Assembly (NCBI GenBank): GCA_951230915.1
Contig: OX579633.1
Span: 55,132,029 to 55,196,028, forward strand
Direction: 5' to 3'
DNA from: Antitrichia curtipendula
Taxonomy: Eukaryota; Streptophyta; Bryopsida; Hypnales; Leucodontaceae
Length of the DNA: 64,000 nucleotides
In this document: piece by piece, positions 1-11,493 of the stretch
Layout of the letters: each line of letters opens with the position of its first letter
Numbering within the stretch: the first letter of the stretch is position 1
Notes under the pieces: model-generated
Database searches by the model: none
What the model saw: the letters and a program-made list of their open reading frames with translations, nothing else
Told to the model about the DNA's origin: nothing
Position numbers and translations under genes: made by a program

Positions 1-1340
1 ATTATATTTAATTTTTTTGGTTTAGTTGAATCATTCCTTTTCCTATTTTGTTCCTAACAATCTTCTATCCCAATTTTCAATTCATCTTTTTTTGTTGAAT
101 CATTTCCATCTCTATTTTGTTTTCGCTTATTTCCTGAAGTTCTCCCACCCCAAGTCCCCAACTCAAAGACACCATTTTTTTCTTCATTAATTCATAGAAC
201 TCTTTTATGTGAACTCCATGCCAATATTTATTCATCCAACTCAATTCCTTTCCTATTTTTTTTCTTCATTAATTCCTAAAATTGTTTAATCCAACGGTAA
301 GCATTTTTTTTTTGCTTATTTCCTTTCCTATTTGTTTTATTTATTAGCACAATTATTACATCCTAAGGGATTCCCTAAATTTTTTTCTTTATGGTACGAA
401 ATTGAAGTCTATCCATTCACTTCCCATTTTTCATATGACATAAGAGGTAATGTGAAACAATATTTGCGTCATATTTCTTTCACATTTGTTTGTTTTTATT
501 AGCAACATTTAAAATGCACTTACATTTCTTTCCCTTCCTAATCTTTGTAAAATTCATTAGCAAAATGCCAAAATGGCTCCATTCCATCATGAGCCCGAAG
601 GCCATTTAAATAATTTAATTTTTGTATTACCTAAGCCCTTCTTATTTTTTGTTAGTGATTTGCAAGATTATTGTATCCCAAATAGATGCCTTTTTTTTGG
701 GTATATCATTTACTTCCTAATTTTATTTGAACTTCATTTGCAACATTATCCCATGCCATCCCAATGGCCAATGCCCTTTATTTTTTGTATATCATTCCCT
801 TTCCTATTTCTTTGGGATTCATTCCCTTATCAAATGTTTCTTGGGATTCATTCCCTTTCCTTTTGGGGGGGGATTCTTTCCCTTTCCTAATTTTTTGGAT
901 TCATTTCTATTCCAATTTTTTTTAGATTGATTAGCAAAATTGTTACATCCCAAGTTATATAAAAACTAAATGGCATTATTATTCTCTTCCTAATTTTTCT
1001 CCAACTCAATGCCAATTTTTGGCATTCAGTTTACCTTCCTACTTTTTTTGTGCTTCATTAGCAAAATTGCTCCATCTAAAATTCTCAATCAAAGGCCATT
1101 TAAATTTTGTATTCTCTAAACCCATTCTAATTTTTTTGGGCTTCATTTGTCACGTTATTCTATCCCAACTAAATGCCATTCATTTTTAAGTAGGTAATTA
1201 CTTCCCTATTTTTTGCTTTTCTCTATCATTCCTTTGCCTATTTTGCAAGTGAATTTTTACCTATTTCAATCCCTTTTGGGGGGGAGTTCCATCATTCCTT
1301 TGCATATATATATTTCTATCAAGGCATTAATGACATTTGA
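1..1340. repeat. Degenerate AT-rich tandem repeat, tract 1
   Basis: No gene is visible. The tract is a very degenerate tandem array whose recurring phrases include 'tcattcctttcctatttttt', 'cttcattagcaaaattgt' and 'ccatcccaactcaatgccat', repeated roughly every 75-100 bp. Small ORFs inside it (for example 573-890) are low-complexity and follow the repeat. The same phrases fill 4,840-6,080, so both tracts are one old satellite-like family. Each tract lies 3' of a minus-strand gene (the RING gene and the kinase gene). 1,341-1,725 holds AT-rich spacer and the presumed 3' UTR of the RING gene. Confidence 0.6.
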
Positions 1341-1725
1341 AAAGCGTTTTTTCCCCTAATTTCAAGTTCGGGCCACTTCGTGCCTTTGTGGTCCGTCCAA
1401 CCTTCCCTACTTCTATTCATTGAGTGGAAATTGGGAATGAATTGTACTCCAATTCAATGACATTTCATTTCATGGTATAAATAATTTTAATATGTATGAA
1501 GTCCACAAGTCCATTCAAATTTCAAATGAGTACGTGCAAAAAATAAATGAAGTCACTTTGGGCAAAATCATTCAAAACAAAATCAAATATATTTCATATG
1601 CATAGTGTAATACAAAGTAGGAAAGTATATAAGCCTATATAATATTATAGTGCTAGGAAAATAAGTCTTCTAAGAAAACCTAAGCTCACTAGCTAAAACA
1701 CTCAAAACTATACTCAAAACTATAC

Positions 1726-4023
1726 TTAGTCCATGTTCATTGGACTACTTGCACTGCCACTTGGTCCAGCCTCATTGTCATGTGTCCCGACGCGAATTGG
1801 AAGGTCTTCATCTGTTCCCAAACGAAGTCTACGAACTGCGGATCGAGTTCTCCTCGCTGGTCCGTCTTCCTCTAAAAGAGCCTTCAATATTTGTGATTGC
1901 TTGAGGCTTTGAAGACATTGGAGAGTTCCCGGGCTATGTTGTTCCAACAAGAAGTCCATCCCATCATTTCGAAAGGTTTCTCGCCACTCTGACTCTGATA
2001 GTTGTGCAAGTTCAGCAGGGTCTGGCATGTCAATGTCTTCCCCCCTCCGCATCCCTTGGTCGTCAGTAATGCGAACTCCATCAACGCCCCACAACCATCC
2101 AAGAGGATGAGGTCCAAATTGGAAGTATTCTTGTGCCTCATTCCAATGCTCATTGAAGCATTGGAAGAAGAAATTCCATCGTCCTTGGCTAAAGTTGTCC
2201 TTCAATGGAACCAAGTGGTGGCACACCTCCACAATTTGAGCCGGATCTTTTTCCCAACCCCATTCGGTACAAAGTTGTTGTTTGTCCAACGAATGGATGT
2301 TCAATTTCCAACTCCACACCAAGTCTGTTTCCCACTTCTGAGAATGATCAGGGGCATTTTCAGCATTGAATTCCCAATGCGGTGGCATGTAGGGAACTAA
2401 TCCAAACAACTCATACAAGCACTTATGGAAAGGAGCCTTGCATAGTGAACAACATCGGCGGACAATCATCAAGCTAATTAGGCAGAATGAGTGGTACAAA
2501 TGTTCACACGTGCCTAAGTGCATTCCACCTTCCGGGCCAAATGGATTAAGGCAAATGGGACATGTAGTTCCATCGTGTACGAAGGTTGAAGGGTTTGGCC
2601 ACAGTAGTAATGGATTGCCTTCATGGTCCACGGCAGAGCCAACTTCATTCTTGAAATCCCAATCATGTTTGGACCAGTCGATGGTTATTTGTCCACCAGC
2701 AATGTCAATGGTTGCCATTTCATCCATGTTGAAATGATCATCTACCAGGGCCCACGATGTCAAACCAAAAACCCTCTCTTGATTGTGTGCGCCCTAATTG
2801 TGGTCAATTTTTTTGAATTCCTCCACCATTTGCCTAGTCTTGTCAACACTGAAGACACATGCCAGCTTCCATTGGTAATACTGCTCCATCAATGCATGCA
2901 ATTGATTTTTCAATGTCAAATTCATTGCAAGCGCGTCCGTCAGTTGGATGCTTTGGTCCACTGACCCTGCTGCACCTACATTTGCGGGTAATTCTCCAAA
3001 GGACAAAGAATCATCCTGAGTATCCATTATTGCACCAACTTCTGTAGGTTCCAATGGAATTTGAGAATTATTTGAAGGCCCTTGCGCTTCCCCTCGTGGA
3101 TCTTGACCACGATTGGCCAATGTTGCTGCCTCAAGAGCGTGCCGAAGTACCTCCATCTCACGTTGTTGTTGATTGATAATGTTGTCCTTCTTTTGCATGT
3201 CTTCCCTCATTTTGTTAACATCATTATACAAAGAATGCAATTCCTCATTCTTCTCATTCACTTCAATCAACAAACCCTGGATTCGGTTTGTAGCAGCTGT
3301 AACATCCACAATTCCTACCACTGGTTCGTCAATAGGTGGCACATGTTCCTCCACAACATTTTCGTGTAAAACCTCAGTAGTTTGACGCGAAGCCCTCCTC
3401 TTTTTAGCTCGTAGTAGTTGAGTTCTATGGCTGACTACAACTGGTACACGAGATCCATCTGAGTCGTCGTCCGTAGATGAGTCTTCAGTGTCATATCTTC
3501 GTGGTGCTTGAACCTGCGTATTTGTTTTCCCTAGACCACCTTCCGGGTATCTTTTTACCCCCCTTGGAATGAATCCATTTGCTGGAGTAGGAATATTGAC
3601 ATTTTCTCCCATTTGCTTCAAAGTTGACCAATCCACTCTCTTGTTCAACTTCAGCTCCGCATAGACCCCTCGTGCAAGGAAAAGTTGCACTTCATTGCGT
3701 ATGACGTTTGAGAGAGCATACAACACTTGGTACACCTCAATGCATCGGTTTGTAAACTCTTCGTCCAGGCAGTATTTTAAATTTGCCTTGTGGAAGCGTC
3801 TGTGACAGTTGTGTCGCTCTTCCGGGAACAACTTGTCTATGTGGCACCACTCAATGTAATTGGCGCAGTCATCATATGTCCATGGTTCAAGCACGCCCTC
3901 CCACCCCCTGAATGCAAGCTTGTCAGGGTTTCGTAGAACATGTAGTCGCTTGCGATGTTTGTTTCCGGCTCGTGGTCGGGTCCTATCTCGTTCTTACTTG
4001 GTCATTCTTGGTGGTGTATCCAT
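1726..4023 (-). pseudogene. Coiled-coil/RING-H2 protein gene, two in-frame stops
   Basis: Unknown family with a RING-type zinc domain, so an E3 ubiquitin-ligase role is inferred only. One minus frame runs from an ATG at 4,023 to a TAA at 1,728-1,726, about 765 codons, broken by TAA at 3,996-3,994 (codon 10) and TAG at 2,796-2,794 (codon 410). Coding character continues across both stops. A basic N-terminal stretch (RKRLHV) follows the first. A coiled coil lies at about 3,280-3,085 (IEVNEKNEELHSL and following). The RING lies at about 2,562-2,430: CPIC, then C-x-H-x3-H-x2-C, then CSLC, a complete C3H2C3 ligand set. The C-terminus is acidic and Ser-rich. Gln would fit each stop by one C-to-T change. 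A GTAAGA donor overlaps the first stop, so a short intron there is an alternative. A TATA box and GC array sit just upstream. Confidence 0.6.
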
Positions 4024-4149
4024 TTTTGTAGAAAAAAGCGAAATCCTCCACGTGGCAATCAAGTAGACCCCGCACAACGCTCACAACCAGCTCAATGAAG
4101 AGATGGAAGGCTGAGAGTATGCAGGGCGGAGACAAATGAGGCGGGGACG

Positions 4150-4162
4150 GCCTTATATAGTT
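4150..4162 (-). promoter_or_regulatory. TATA box of the RING gene
   Basis: Minus-strand CTATATAAGG lies about 130 bp upstream of the ATG at 4,023, between that ATG and the GC-rich array at 4,185-4,360. The sequence around it (GC-rich GGGGAC/GTCCCC boxes on both sides) is the same as at the kinase gene's TATA box at 8,160-8,168. The spacing suits a TSS near 4,125. Confidence 0.55.
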
Positions 4163-4184
4163 GCAGCTGGGGGACGTCAGGGCG

Positions 4185-4360
4185 GGGACTCCATCGAGTT
4201 GGGGCGGGGACTCCTCCGAGTGGGGGCGGGGACTCCACCGAGAGGAGGCGGGGACTCCAGACAGTGGGGTGGGGACTCCAGACAGTGGGGGCGGGGACTC
4301 CAGAGAGTGGGACTGGGACTCCAGAGAGTGGGGCGGGGACTCCAGAGAGTGGGCGCGGAC
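4185..4360. repeat. GC-rich 22-bp tandem array 1 (GGGGACTCC units)
   Basis: Eight head-to-tail units of 21-22 bp. Each begins GGGACTCC, followed by a variable trinucleotide, a GAGTGG-like segment and GGGCG. The core GGCGGGGACTCC is nearly invariant while the middle varies. The array lies immediately upstream of the TATA box of the minus-strand RING gene. The ORFs it encodes in several frames (4,136-4,477) are periodic Ser/Pro/Gly peptides and are not believed. 4,361-4,840 is AT-rich spacer with nothing recognised. Confidence 0.9.
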
Positions 4361-4839
4361 ATGATTTAAATATATGAAGTTAATGTGCTTAGACATATTT
4401 CCATTTCCTAAAGTAGAAGGCTCGAAAAGAGTTTTGGCATTAAGAACTGCCCCTATAAGTGGTTGTAGAATGGACATGATGCAGTTTTCAAATTGACCTC
4501 AAAAGTTAAAAAGGAAGGAAGGAAAAAAACATTCTTTATCACAAGAGCCAATCATTGTCTTTGCTATCCCCATTTTTCTTTAGAATTGCAATATGAAGGA
4601 CGTAAGAATATAAATAGGGACCTAGGACACATCTCCTTTGAAAATTTATAATTAATTCAATAATGTTTAAAAAAATATGAAACCGATTGGGCTACATTCC
4701 TCATCAATTTTTCTTGGTTTCAAGGATGAGCTTAAAAATATTCCCATGTAAAGAAATATTGTAGAAATGCGAACCAGCCCTTAGATGAGTGATTTCTGAG
4801 CCTTCTAAATTACTCCATGTTCTAAGTGACTCTAGCAGT

Positions 4840-6080
4840 CCATATTGAGATTTAATGTTAGATCATATCACTCTAACACCCCAATAATTTCCATATCCTA
4901 ATCAATCCACCATTCCATATTTTTTTTGGGTGTTAAATTGCTTCATTATAAGTTTGTAACCCCCAAACCACTTCCATGTCCAAATCACTCCACTATTCCA
5001 TAGATTTTTTGGATGTTACATTATTTTATAGTGACACCCAAATCATTTCCATATAAGAAAGCACTCCACCATTCATATTTCTTTTAATGTTAGATTATTC
5101 AAGTCCGTAAAAATAATTCCCCCCGCTAAAAATCCTAAAATAAATTGGTATGCTTTTCTAAAGCTTTGGTCACTCCATCTCCCCTTTTAGACATTGATTT
5201 TTAAAGCACACTTCCATTTCAAGTGATTGCCATAATTTTTCTGGTGTTTTCATTCTCTTCCCTATTTTGTGGGCATCATTACCAAAAAAAATTATTTGAA
5301 TTCAATGCCACTTGTATAAGGTGGAATGATTTTTTTTTCCCGCTATTAGCAAAATTGTTCCATCCCAACTCGAGGCCATTTATTTTTGAATGATCATTCC
5401 TATTAATTTCATTTTTTGCTTTTATTAGCCAAGCTCTTTCATCTAAAGGAAATTCCATTTACTTTTTGTGGTAACGCAAATCTATCCGAACTAAATGGTA
5501 AATTTTTTGGGGTGTTAGTTGAAATCACTTTGACACACTATTTTTTGTGGGTCTATGTCTCTCACAAAATTATTCCATACCAATCCCAAGCCATTTCGGA
5601 TTTGTTCCATGATTTCCTTTCCTATTTTTTTTTTCATTAATGAACAAAGGAGTTCCCATGCCAACTCTATGCCATTCCTTTTGGCTTGGATGATTATCTT
5701 TTTTTGTTCGCTTCATTCCTAAAACTCTCCCATCCCAACTCATAGTTATTTTTTTTTTTTTTGTTCAAACATTCCATTTTCTATTTTGTTTTCGTTCATT
5801 AAGTGAGAAGACTATTTTATTCGAATTCATAGTTTAGCTTTATTCGTTCAATCTTTCCTTTCCCTACTTTATTTTTTTCTAATTTACTAAAGTTCTTCCA
5901 CCTCAACTCAAAGCCATTAATCTTATTTTTGGGTTCCATCATTCCCTTTCCTTTTCTTTTTTTTCGTTTTATAATTTTTAATTTTTTTGAACCTTTTTTT
6001 GTGTTCATGATTAAAATCATCCCAATGTACTTCAATGTTATTCTTTTTTTTGTTGGATCATTTATTTTATTTTGGGGGGG
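4840..6080. repeat. Degenerate AT-rich tandem repeat, tract 2
   Basis: Same repeat family as 1-1,340: recurring 'attagcaaaattgttccatc', 'ccaactcgaggccatttatt', 'tcattcctattaattt' and long T runs. No credible ORF. It lies 3' of the minus-strand kinase gene, as tract 1 lies 3' of the RING gene. 6,081-6,400 is AT-rich and probably includes the kinase 3' UTR. Confidence 0.55.
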
Positions 6081-6402
6081 CTTCATTAACTTCTAAAACT
6101 GTAAAACATAGACATAGTGAAAAGATAAAGTGTATGTATTTTTATACCAAACTATTGCATTCACTATTTTTATAAAAGTTTTATCATCAATTCATAGAAC
6201 TCATAAACATGCAATGAGAAAGAACAATGACATAGCAGGTTAATATATTCACATGAGATTTTGAATGTACAATGCATCCGACTTCATATATATTTGAGGT
6301 GTTCGGCAATTGCGAAGTACATACACATGGTCCTCTATGAGGATGATTTACCTTCTATGCCTGAACTATATGCTAAGCTACAAAAAGTAAAAAAACTAAA
6401 TA

Positions 6403-7976
6403 CTATATACGATAACAACATTTTGGCATAGTCCAACAGTGGGGGGCCTTCTTCAATGCGTCGAGAACATCTGGCACTGACGCCCTTTCACTCACATCCT
6501 CTTTTACGAGACTTTCCAATTTGATCCTGAGGTTCTGATACTGCTCTGGATTCTTCGTTGTAAAGTATTTGGAGTCCCACTCTTCCTTCCAAATTTGTGC
6601 TGCTATCCATCCGGCCGCATATGCATCAGCTGCCATGGAATACAAATGCATTTTTTGCATGGCCTCAATTGAATTTGTCGAACCTTGTTCTCCGTATATA
6701 TAAAACAATTCAGGGGCTGCAAACCTTCGCATTCTCTTCTCCTTCACTAGGATATCCTTGTTAGGAAAGCCATACCTTGACGGCTCTTTCTCTACAGCTC
6801 GGCTAGAAAGTCCCCAATCACATATCCCTATATACACCGTGTGCTCTTTATAATCATCAAAATGGAGCAAAATATTGGATGGAGTGATGTCGTTGTGCAT
6901 GTACTGCGCATCGTGGCATTTCCCCACAATGACAAACAAAGAGAGTGCCAAGTTCACTCGGTTCCGTCGGTAAGTTGCAACCCATGTAAGCTCCTCTTTT
7001 GTCAACCCTGTACTTTGTTCATGCTTAATCTCATCGACATCCAATGTTTCGCTTACTTTCGAATTGTATTTGGATAAGAAAGAAATTAGAGAGCCTCCAT
7101 TCCACCATAACGTGTAGCCTTCCATCGTTTTAGGGTGGAGGTACGCAATTCGAATGATGCCAGGATGTCTCATTGGACACCCGCCCGCCTCATTGATGAT
7201 TCCTTGGTGCTTCTCCTTTTCATTCGTGGTTTTCAAGCTCTTCCCAGCAAAAAATATCCAGCTAGGAATGCTCTGAAGTTTTGTAAGCATCACCTTCCTC
7301 ACGGTCCCATATGAACCAACGGCACTCTGTTCCGGATGACTTTTACTGAACTTTCAAGCCACTTGAATGTTCCACTAACACAATGAGCTGTTATTGTGTC
7401 TTCAATTGTCGCTTTCCAAGGTGCTTGCTTTTTCTTACGTGATGAAGAAAATTGTTGAGCAAAGTTTTGAATGATTTTCAACTTTGCAACTACCTCTTTA
7501 TTTTGTGTGTCCCAATCGCTACCATCTTCTTTCTTCCCCATGTGGTAACACCAATTTGACACTATATTGGTTGTGAAGGCAACCACCTGTTTATCCAGCC
7601 AGTCTTGGTGCAACCAATAATCGGAGAAATTGTTGAATTTCTCAGATGCTTCAAACTTTGACTCCAGCTCCGTTCGCATGTCCCTCGTGAGTTTGTGGTA
7701 CCCTTCTTCGTTGAGCGCCACATACTCCCTGGTCAACATAGTCGTACTGCGACGAGTGTAGAACACCACAACTATAGTTCTCCCTTCAACTATGAATTCA
7801 TGTGGAGGCATATGGGGATTGAGTGCTTTCTTGCGTTTCTTTTGGCTTAATGAAGAAGGGTTCGATGAACCTGAGGCCATCAAGTTGTCCGTGGATGGAA
7901 TTACCATCTCACCGACATCATCTAAATCTACAAACATAGGACGTTTCTCCGCCGATGCACTCCCTTCCCCCGCCAT
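6403..7976 (-). pseudogene. Atypical protein kinase gene with N-terminal extension, frameshifted
   Basis: Predicted Ser/Thr-like kinase of unknown pathway. The start is chosen at the ATG at 7,976 (MAGEGSASAEKRP), because the in-frame sequence further upstream looks like leader. Residues 1 to about 215 form an unrecognised hydrophilic domain with a basic patch (QKKRKK). The kinase domain follows: glycine loop GSYGTV (about 7,315-7,300), beta-3 lysine in FAGKSL, catalytic loop HNDITPSNILL, DWG in place of DFG, and AAPE. The two halves lie in different frames. The N-terminal frame stops at 7,301-7,299, while the glycine-loop frame opens about 45 bp before that; a one-base loss in the short A run near 7,346 would explain it. 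An intron at that point is not excluded. The catalytic Asp, Asn, Lys and Mg-binding Asp all remain. Confidence 0.65.
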
Positions 7977-8159
7977 AACAAAAAGAAATTGTTTAATGGG
8001 CCTCTGCAAGCACAAAAGCCCCGAAAATTTGAAAAAAATCGGGTCACATATGAGGGCCAAGCCCACCACCCACCAAACTCACTCACATAGGCCGTGGGGA
8101 CGAACTAGTGTGTGAGGCGTAGGGCGCGGACTTGGCAAAGAAATGAGGGCGGGGACTCG

Positions 8160-8168
8160 CTTTATATA
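8160..8168 (-). promoter_or_regulatory. TATA box of the atypical kinase gene
   Basis: Minus-strand TATATAAA, flanked by GTCCCCGC/GCGGGGGA-type boxes, about 185 bp upstream of the ATG at 7,976 and about 80 bp from the GC-rich array. Its layout copies the RING gene's promoter. Confidence 0.55.
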
Positions 8169-8246
8169 GTTCCCCCGCTCCTCAAGTACCCGCCCCGACA
8201 CGTGCCGTCCACGCCCCATCCTCCTCACGTTCCCGCCCCAGTCGCT

Positions 8247-8500
8247 GGAGTTCCCGTCCCAGTCGTTGGAGTCCCCGCCCCACTCTTTGGAGTCCCCGCC
8301 CCACTCTCTGGAGTCCCCACTCCCTCTCACTGGAGTCCCCGCCTCCCACTCACTGGAGTCCCCGCCCCCCACTCACTGGAGTCCCCGCCCCCACTCACTG
8401 GAGTCCCCGCCTCCACTGTCTGGAGTCCCCGCCCCTACTGGATGGAGTCCCTGCCCCCACTCAATGGAGTCCCCGCCCTGACTCTGGAGTCCCCGCCCTG
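8247..8500. repeat. GC-rich 20-23 bp tandem array 2 (GGAGTCCCCGCC units)
   Basis: Twelve units starting GGAGTCCCCGCC (a few with one substitution), each followed by a C-rich, ACTCACT-like variable segment; unit lengths run from 20 to 23 bp. It is the same family as array 1 but inverted relative to its gene. It lies immediately upstream of the TATA box of the atypical kinase gene. ORFs 8,112-8,564 and 8,079-8,372 are repeat artefacts. Confidence 0.9.
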
Positions 8501-8511
8501 CATGTTCCTAA

Positions 8512-8640
8512 ATCCACGTGGCGTCCCCGTGGCGTCCACGTGGCCTACTTTTTTGGTTTCATAAAGTCAACTTTGTGTTGACTATATCGGGCGGGTGAGA
8601 CCTCTAACGGACGTCCCGGACGGACGGACGGGCGAACCGG
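8512..8640. promoter_or_regulatory. G-box pair and GGACGTCC-rich segment
   Basis: CCACGTGG occurs at about 8,513-8,520 and again near 8,538-8,545, with GGCGTCC between them. GGACGTCC and GGACGGAC elements follow at 8,605-8,645. CACGTG is the plant G-box bound by bHLH/bZIP factors, so this may be distal promoter of the kinase gene. 8,650-9,440 is AT-rich with no recognisable gene. Confidence 0.35.
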
Positions 8641-9439
8641 ACGTCCGTACAGTATGACAACCATGATTTCGATATTCAAGTTTACTTAGTCTGGTTCTTC
8701 AGGTACTTTGGGATGCTTCAATTGCACATGAAATTTGTTTTTGTCAATGCTTAGTCAATGCTTGAGTTAAACTTCAGATTTGTAGGGTGATTAATTTTGT
8801 GTTTAATTAAAGGGCCCCTCTACATTCCTCTCGGCACCAAGGGCAAGCCTAACCTTTGCATTTTTTATGTCCAGCTCAAAGAGTTGGACCGTAATCTTGA
8901 TTATTATTTGGAGTTGGTTCTTTGGATATGACCTTGGATTGGAATCGTAATAATTTCTAGCAAGACAACACATGCTTTCTAAAATCAGGAACCTCACACT
9001 TTGTAAATTTAACATAGTTTTATATAGTATGGGGTTCTATTTCAAGTCCCAAGTTCACTCGAATAGTGTGTTGTGGCCCACTTGTGGGATGTCTTGGTGT
9101 CGAGAGGTGGCTAAGCCTCTTCTATGTTCAAAGATTTTGTTAGAATTTTTCAAAGCTTGTCATGGTATCTCATTATTTATTCAGGATGTTACTTTGTATT
9201 TGATTACTTGTAGTGGCTTCCCCATCCCTCTTGGCACAAAAGGATCCTAGTCCGTGATTACATTGGATTTTTTGCTAATAGAGTTATATCAAATTATACA
9301 TATATATGATGTTACATTCTATGGGGTTTTTTAACGTATATTCATTCAGAGGTAGAGGTTGATATGCAATCTACAATGGTTGAGTCTTATACCTCTGATC
9401 AACTGGCCATAGGAATGCTTCAACAAATCTCTCGTCTCC

Positions 9440-11227
9440 GAATTCCCTTATGTTGTCTTGTTCAAATGCCTGGTCAGACCAGCATTGCAATGTGATCTAA
9501 TTAGACTAGAGCAAAAATTTGTGCATGGTTATAAAGATGGGTCCTTTGTTTTTTATGTTTCAATCACCAATGAACAGGGAGAAGAAGAATATGTGACAGA
9601 TAGTGAGAAAATTGCTTGGGGATCTCTTTGGAATGAGGAATGGAGGAACAAACACAAAATGGACTTTTGGGCCGGAAGGTGCCTTGACCGCTTTCTGAAA
9701 AGATAAAAAAATTGTAGCACTTTGCGAAGTCTCTAAATGTGGCAAAATGAGGATTTATGCAAATTGCATTTTAAGCCTTACTCCATTTTTTTCTTGTAGG
9801 GATTGAGTGTTGAGGAAATGGCAGACATGCTATCATGCAATTTATCTGAAACAGTCTATAACAAATGGTTGCAACAATTGGGTAATCGAGGTAATGATTT
9901 GTTTGTCGCCACTTGTGATGACTACATTCAAGCTTTCATGCAAATCACAAATTATCGAGCTTTCTTGAATGGTACAACATCAAAGTCGGGGTCATCTAAA
10001 GAAGAATTGAAGTTAAGAGGTGTAAGATGTTGTAGTGACCTAAAAAAGATTACGAAGGCATTGAATGTCCTTATCGGAATAACTAATGTTGCAACACGTG
10101 TCCCGCACTTGGAGGGTGAAGAAGTGTTTGGTAGCAGTAAACGCAAGTTGAACCTCCCCATTGGGTCAAATGGTGACTTCCATTGGCTAGACAAGGTTAA
10201 TTTTTCTTAACCACGAGTCATGACCAAATCCACACGCACATCTAATATAGAGGTCTTCAAAGAAGCAGTCACGGTTGATAACTTTGAACACGTACCACAT
10301 GTCACAACCGTGCTCGCAACCGCGTTGAAAAGAGACTGTGACACTTCACAATGGCATATTGCAAGACTATCCTATAAGTCAAGTTGCAAATGTCATGCCC
10401 AATAGAGAGGATCAAATATTTGTTGTGTTGCCAAAATTGCAAAGGGATCTAAAGGCACTCTAGCTCCAACTTATCGCGGTAGAAAAAAACAATTGAATGG
10501 AAACAAGGATATTATAACAGATTTTTTATTTTGTCCAGATAATATTAAACGATATGTTTGCGGCTCTAAACATGTCTGGATAATTGATTGGCCTAAAGTA
10601 CCAGATGCATGGCCTGTGTTGACGGGCACTAGTTTGACTTGCCAAGAAACACTTTTGTTGCAAGAGGCTGGCTTTTTCAACTCCAAGAGCAACCACCTAA
10701 TATGTCACCTCAACAGTTACTTACGATGTCCAGTGTCTTTGAGTTGGTCCTTAATGATCAACCTAGCCCTTTGCAAGCGGACACCTATCCAAGAACTCGA
10801 AGGAGTAAGTCCATTAGACGTATTGCAAATGCTTCTACTATAGAGTATTGCAATAAATAGGAGAGTGTTGGAAATGTCAAAGGAACGATCTTGGGAGTTA
10901 CCATGCTTCCTTTCCCATGACTTGGAGCCATAATCTCCCTTCAATTTGGAATGGAGCCCAAGCACAAAGTTTATCAAATCATGCTTGGCATGTATTCGGA
11001 GTGTACTTGTCCCGATTTTGTGGACATGGCTGTCTCAGCAATTGGTGGACGCCATCAATATGTTAATTGCAAATATCTTTATTAATTATTTCGTTACTTT
11101 TGCCAAATGAACTTGGTGGATGACAAGTTCATTCATTCTCCAAGCTTCAGCGTCAATGAAGTGAAGCGCCTCCTCATTAGGGCTGGTATCATCAAAGTTC
11201 TAAGCGAGGGTCTCCAACATATCTAGA
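9440..11227 (+). pseudogene. Remnant of a SWIM zinc-finger gene, possibly MULE-derived
   Basis: A broken plus-strand coding track. Pieces: 9,458-9,706 (with a repeated Tyr/Phe/Val-rich segment and SLWNEEWRNKHKMDF), 9,803-10,210 (about 135 codons), 10,220-10,405, 10,493-about 10,680, then a shifted frame to 10,860, and 10,951-11,227. The last piece carries a SWIM-type CxC...C pattern (ECTCPDFVD, then VNCKYLY, where a CKH would be usual), followed by a TAA. SWIM fingers bind DNA or protein and are common in Mutator-like transposases and FAR1-like proteins; membership is inferred. At least three frame changes and one stop make it a pseudogene unless some gaps are introns. Confidence 0.5.
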
Positions 11228-11493
11228 AGCCAAAAAATCTATATGTGCCTGAAATCTGAGATTGGAAGGCTTCCAATAAAGGTTACAGATGTAGCTATAT
11301 AAATATTAGTTTTTCTTTGTACAAATATTGTAATTCAATGGAATATTCTATACAACCTTATTTTCATCATTATTCATCTTTCTTCTCAATTGTATTCTTT
11401 CTTTTCATAATGTATATTTCCAGTACTATAAATAATATCTCTAATATACATAGATAAGCAATAGGTCCACAATAATAGGTAGATGTTAATATA

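Noticed and set aside
573..930. Hydrophobic ORFs at 573-930
   Set aside because: They are Phe/Leu/Ile strings from T-rich satellite DNA, in overlapping frames, with no membrane-protein pattern beyond composition.
4185..8500. GC-rich arrays as CRISPR
   Set aside because: The units are 20-23 bp with no unique spacers, in a eukaryotic genome, and no cas-like gene is present.
4185..8500. GGGGACTCC read as an NF-kappa-B site
   Set aside because: The resemblance is real, but plants have no Rel-family factors; the binding protein is unknown.
4136..8564. Long ORFs across the GC-rich arrays (4,177-4,477; 8,079-8,564)
   Set aside because: They exist in several frames and on both strands because the 22-bp unit lacks stops; the peptides are periodic Ser/Pro/Gly repeats that follow the DNA period.
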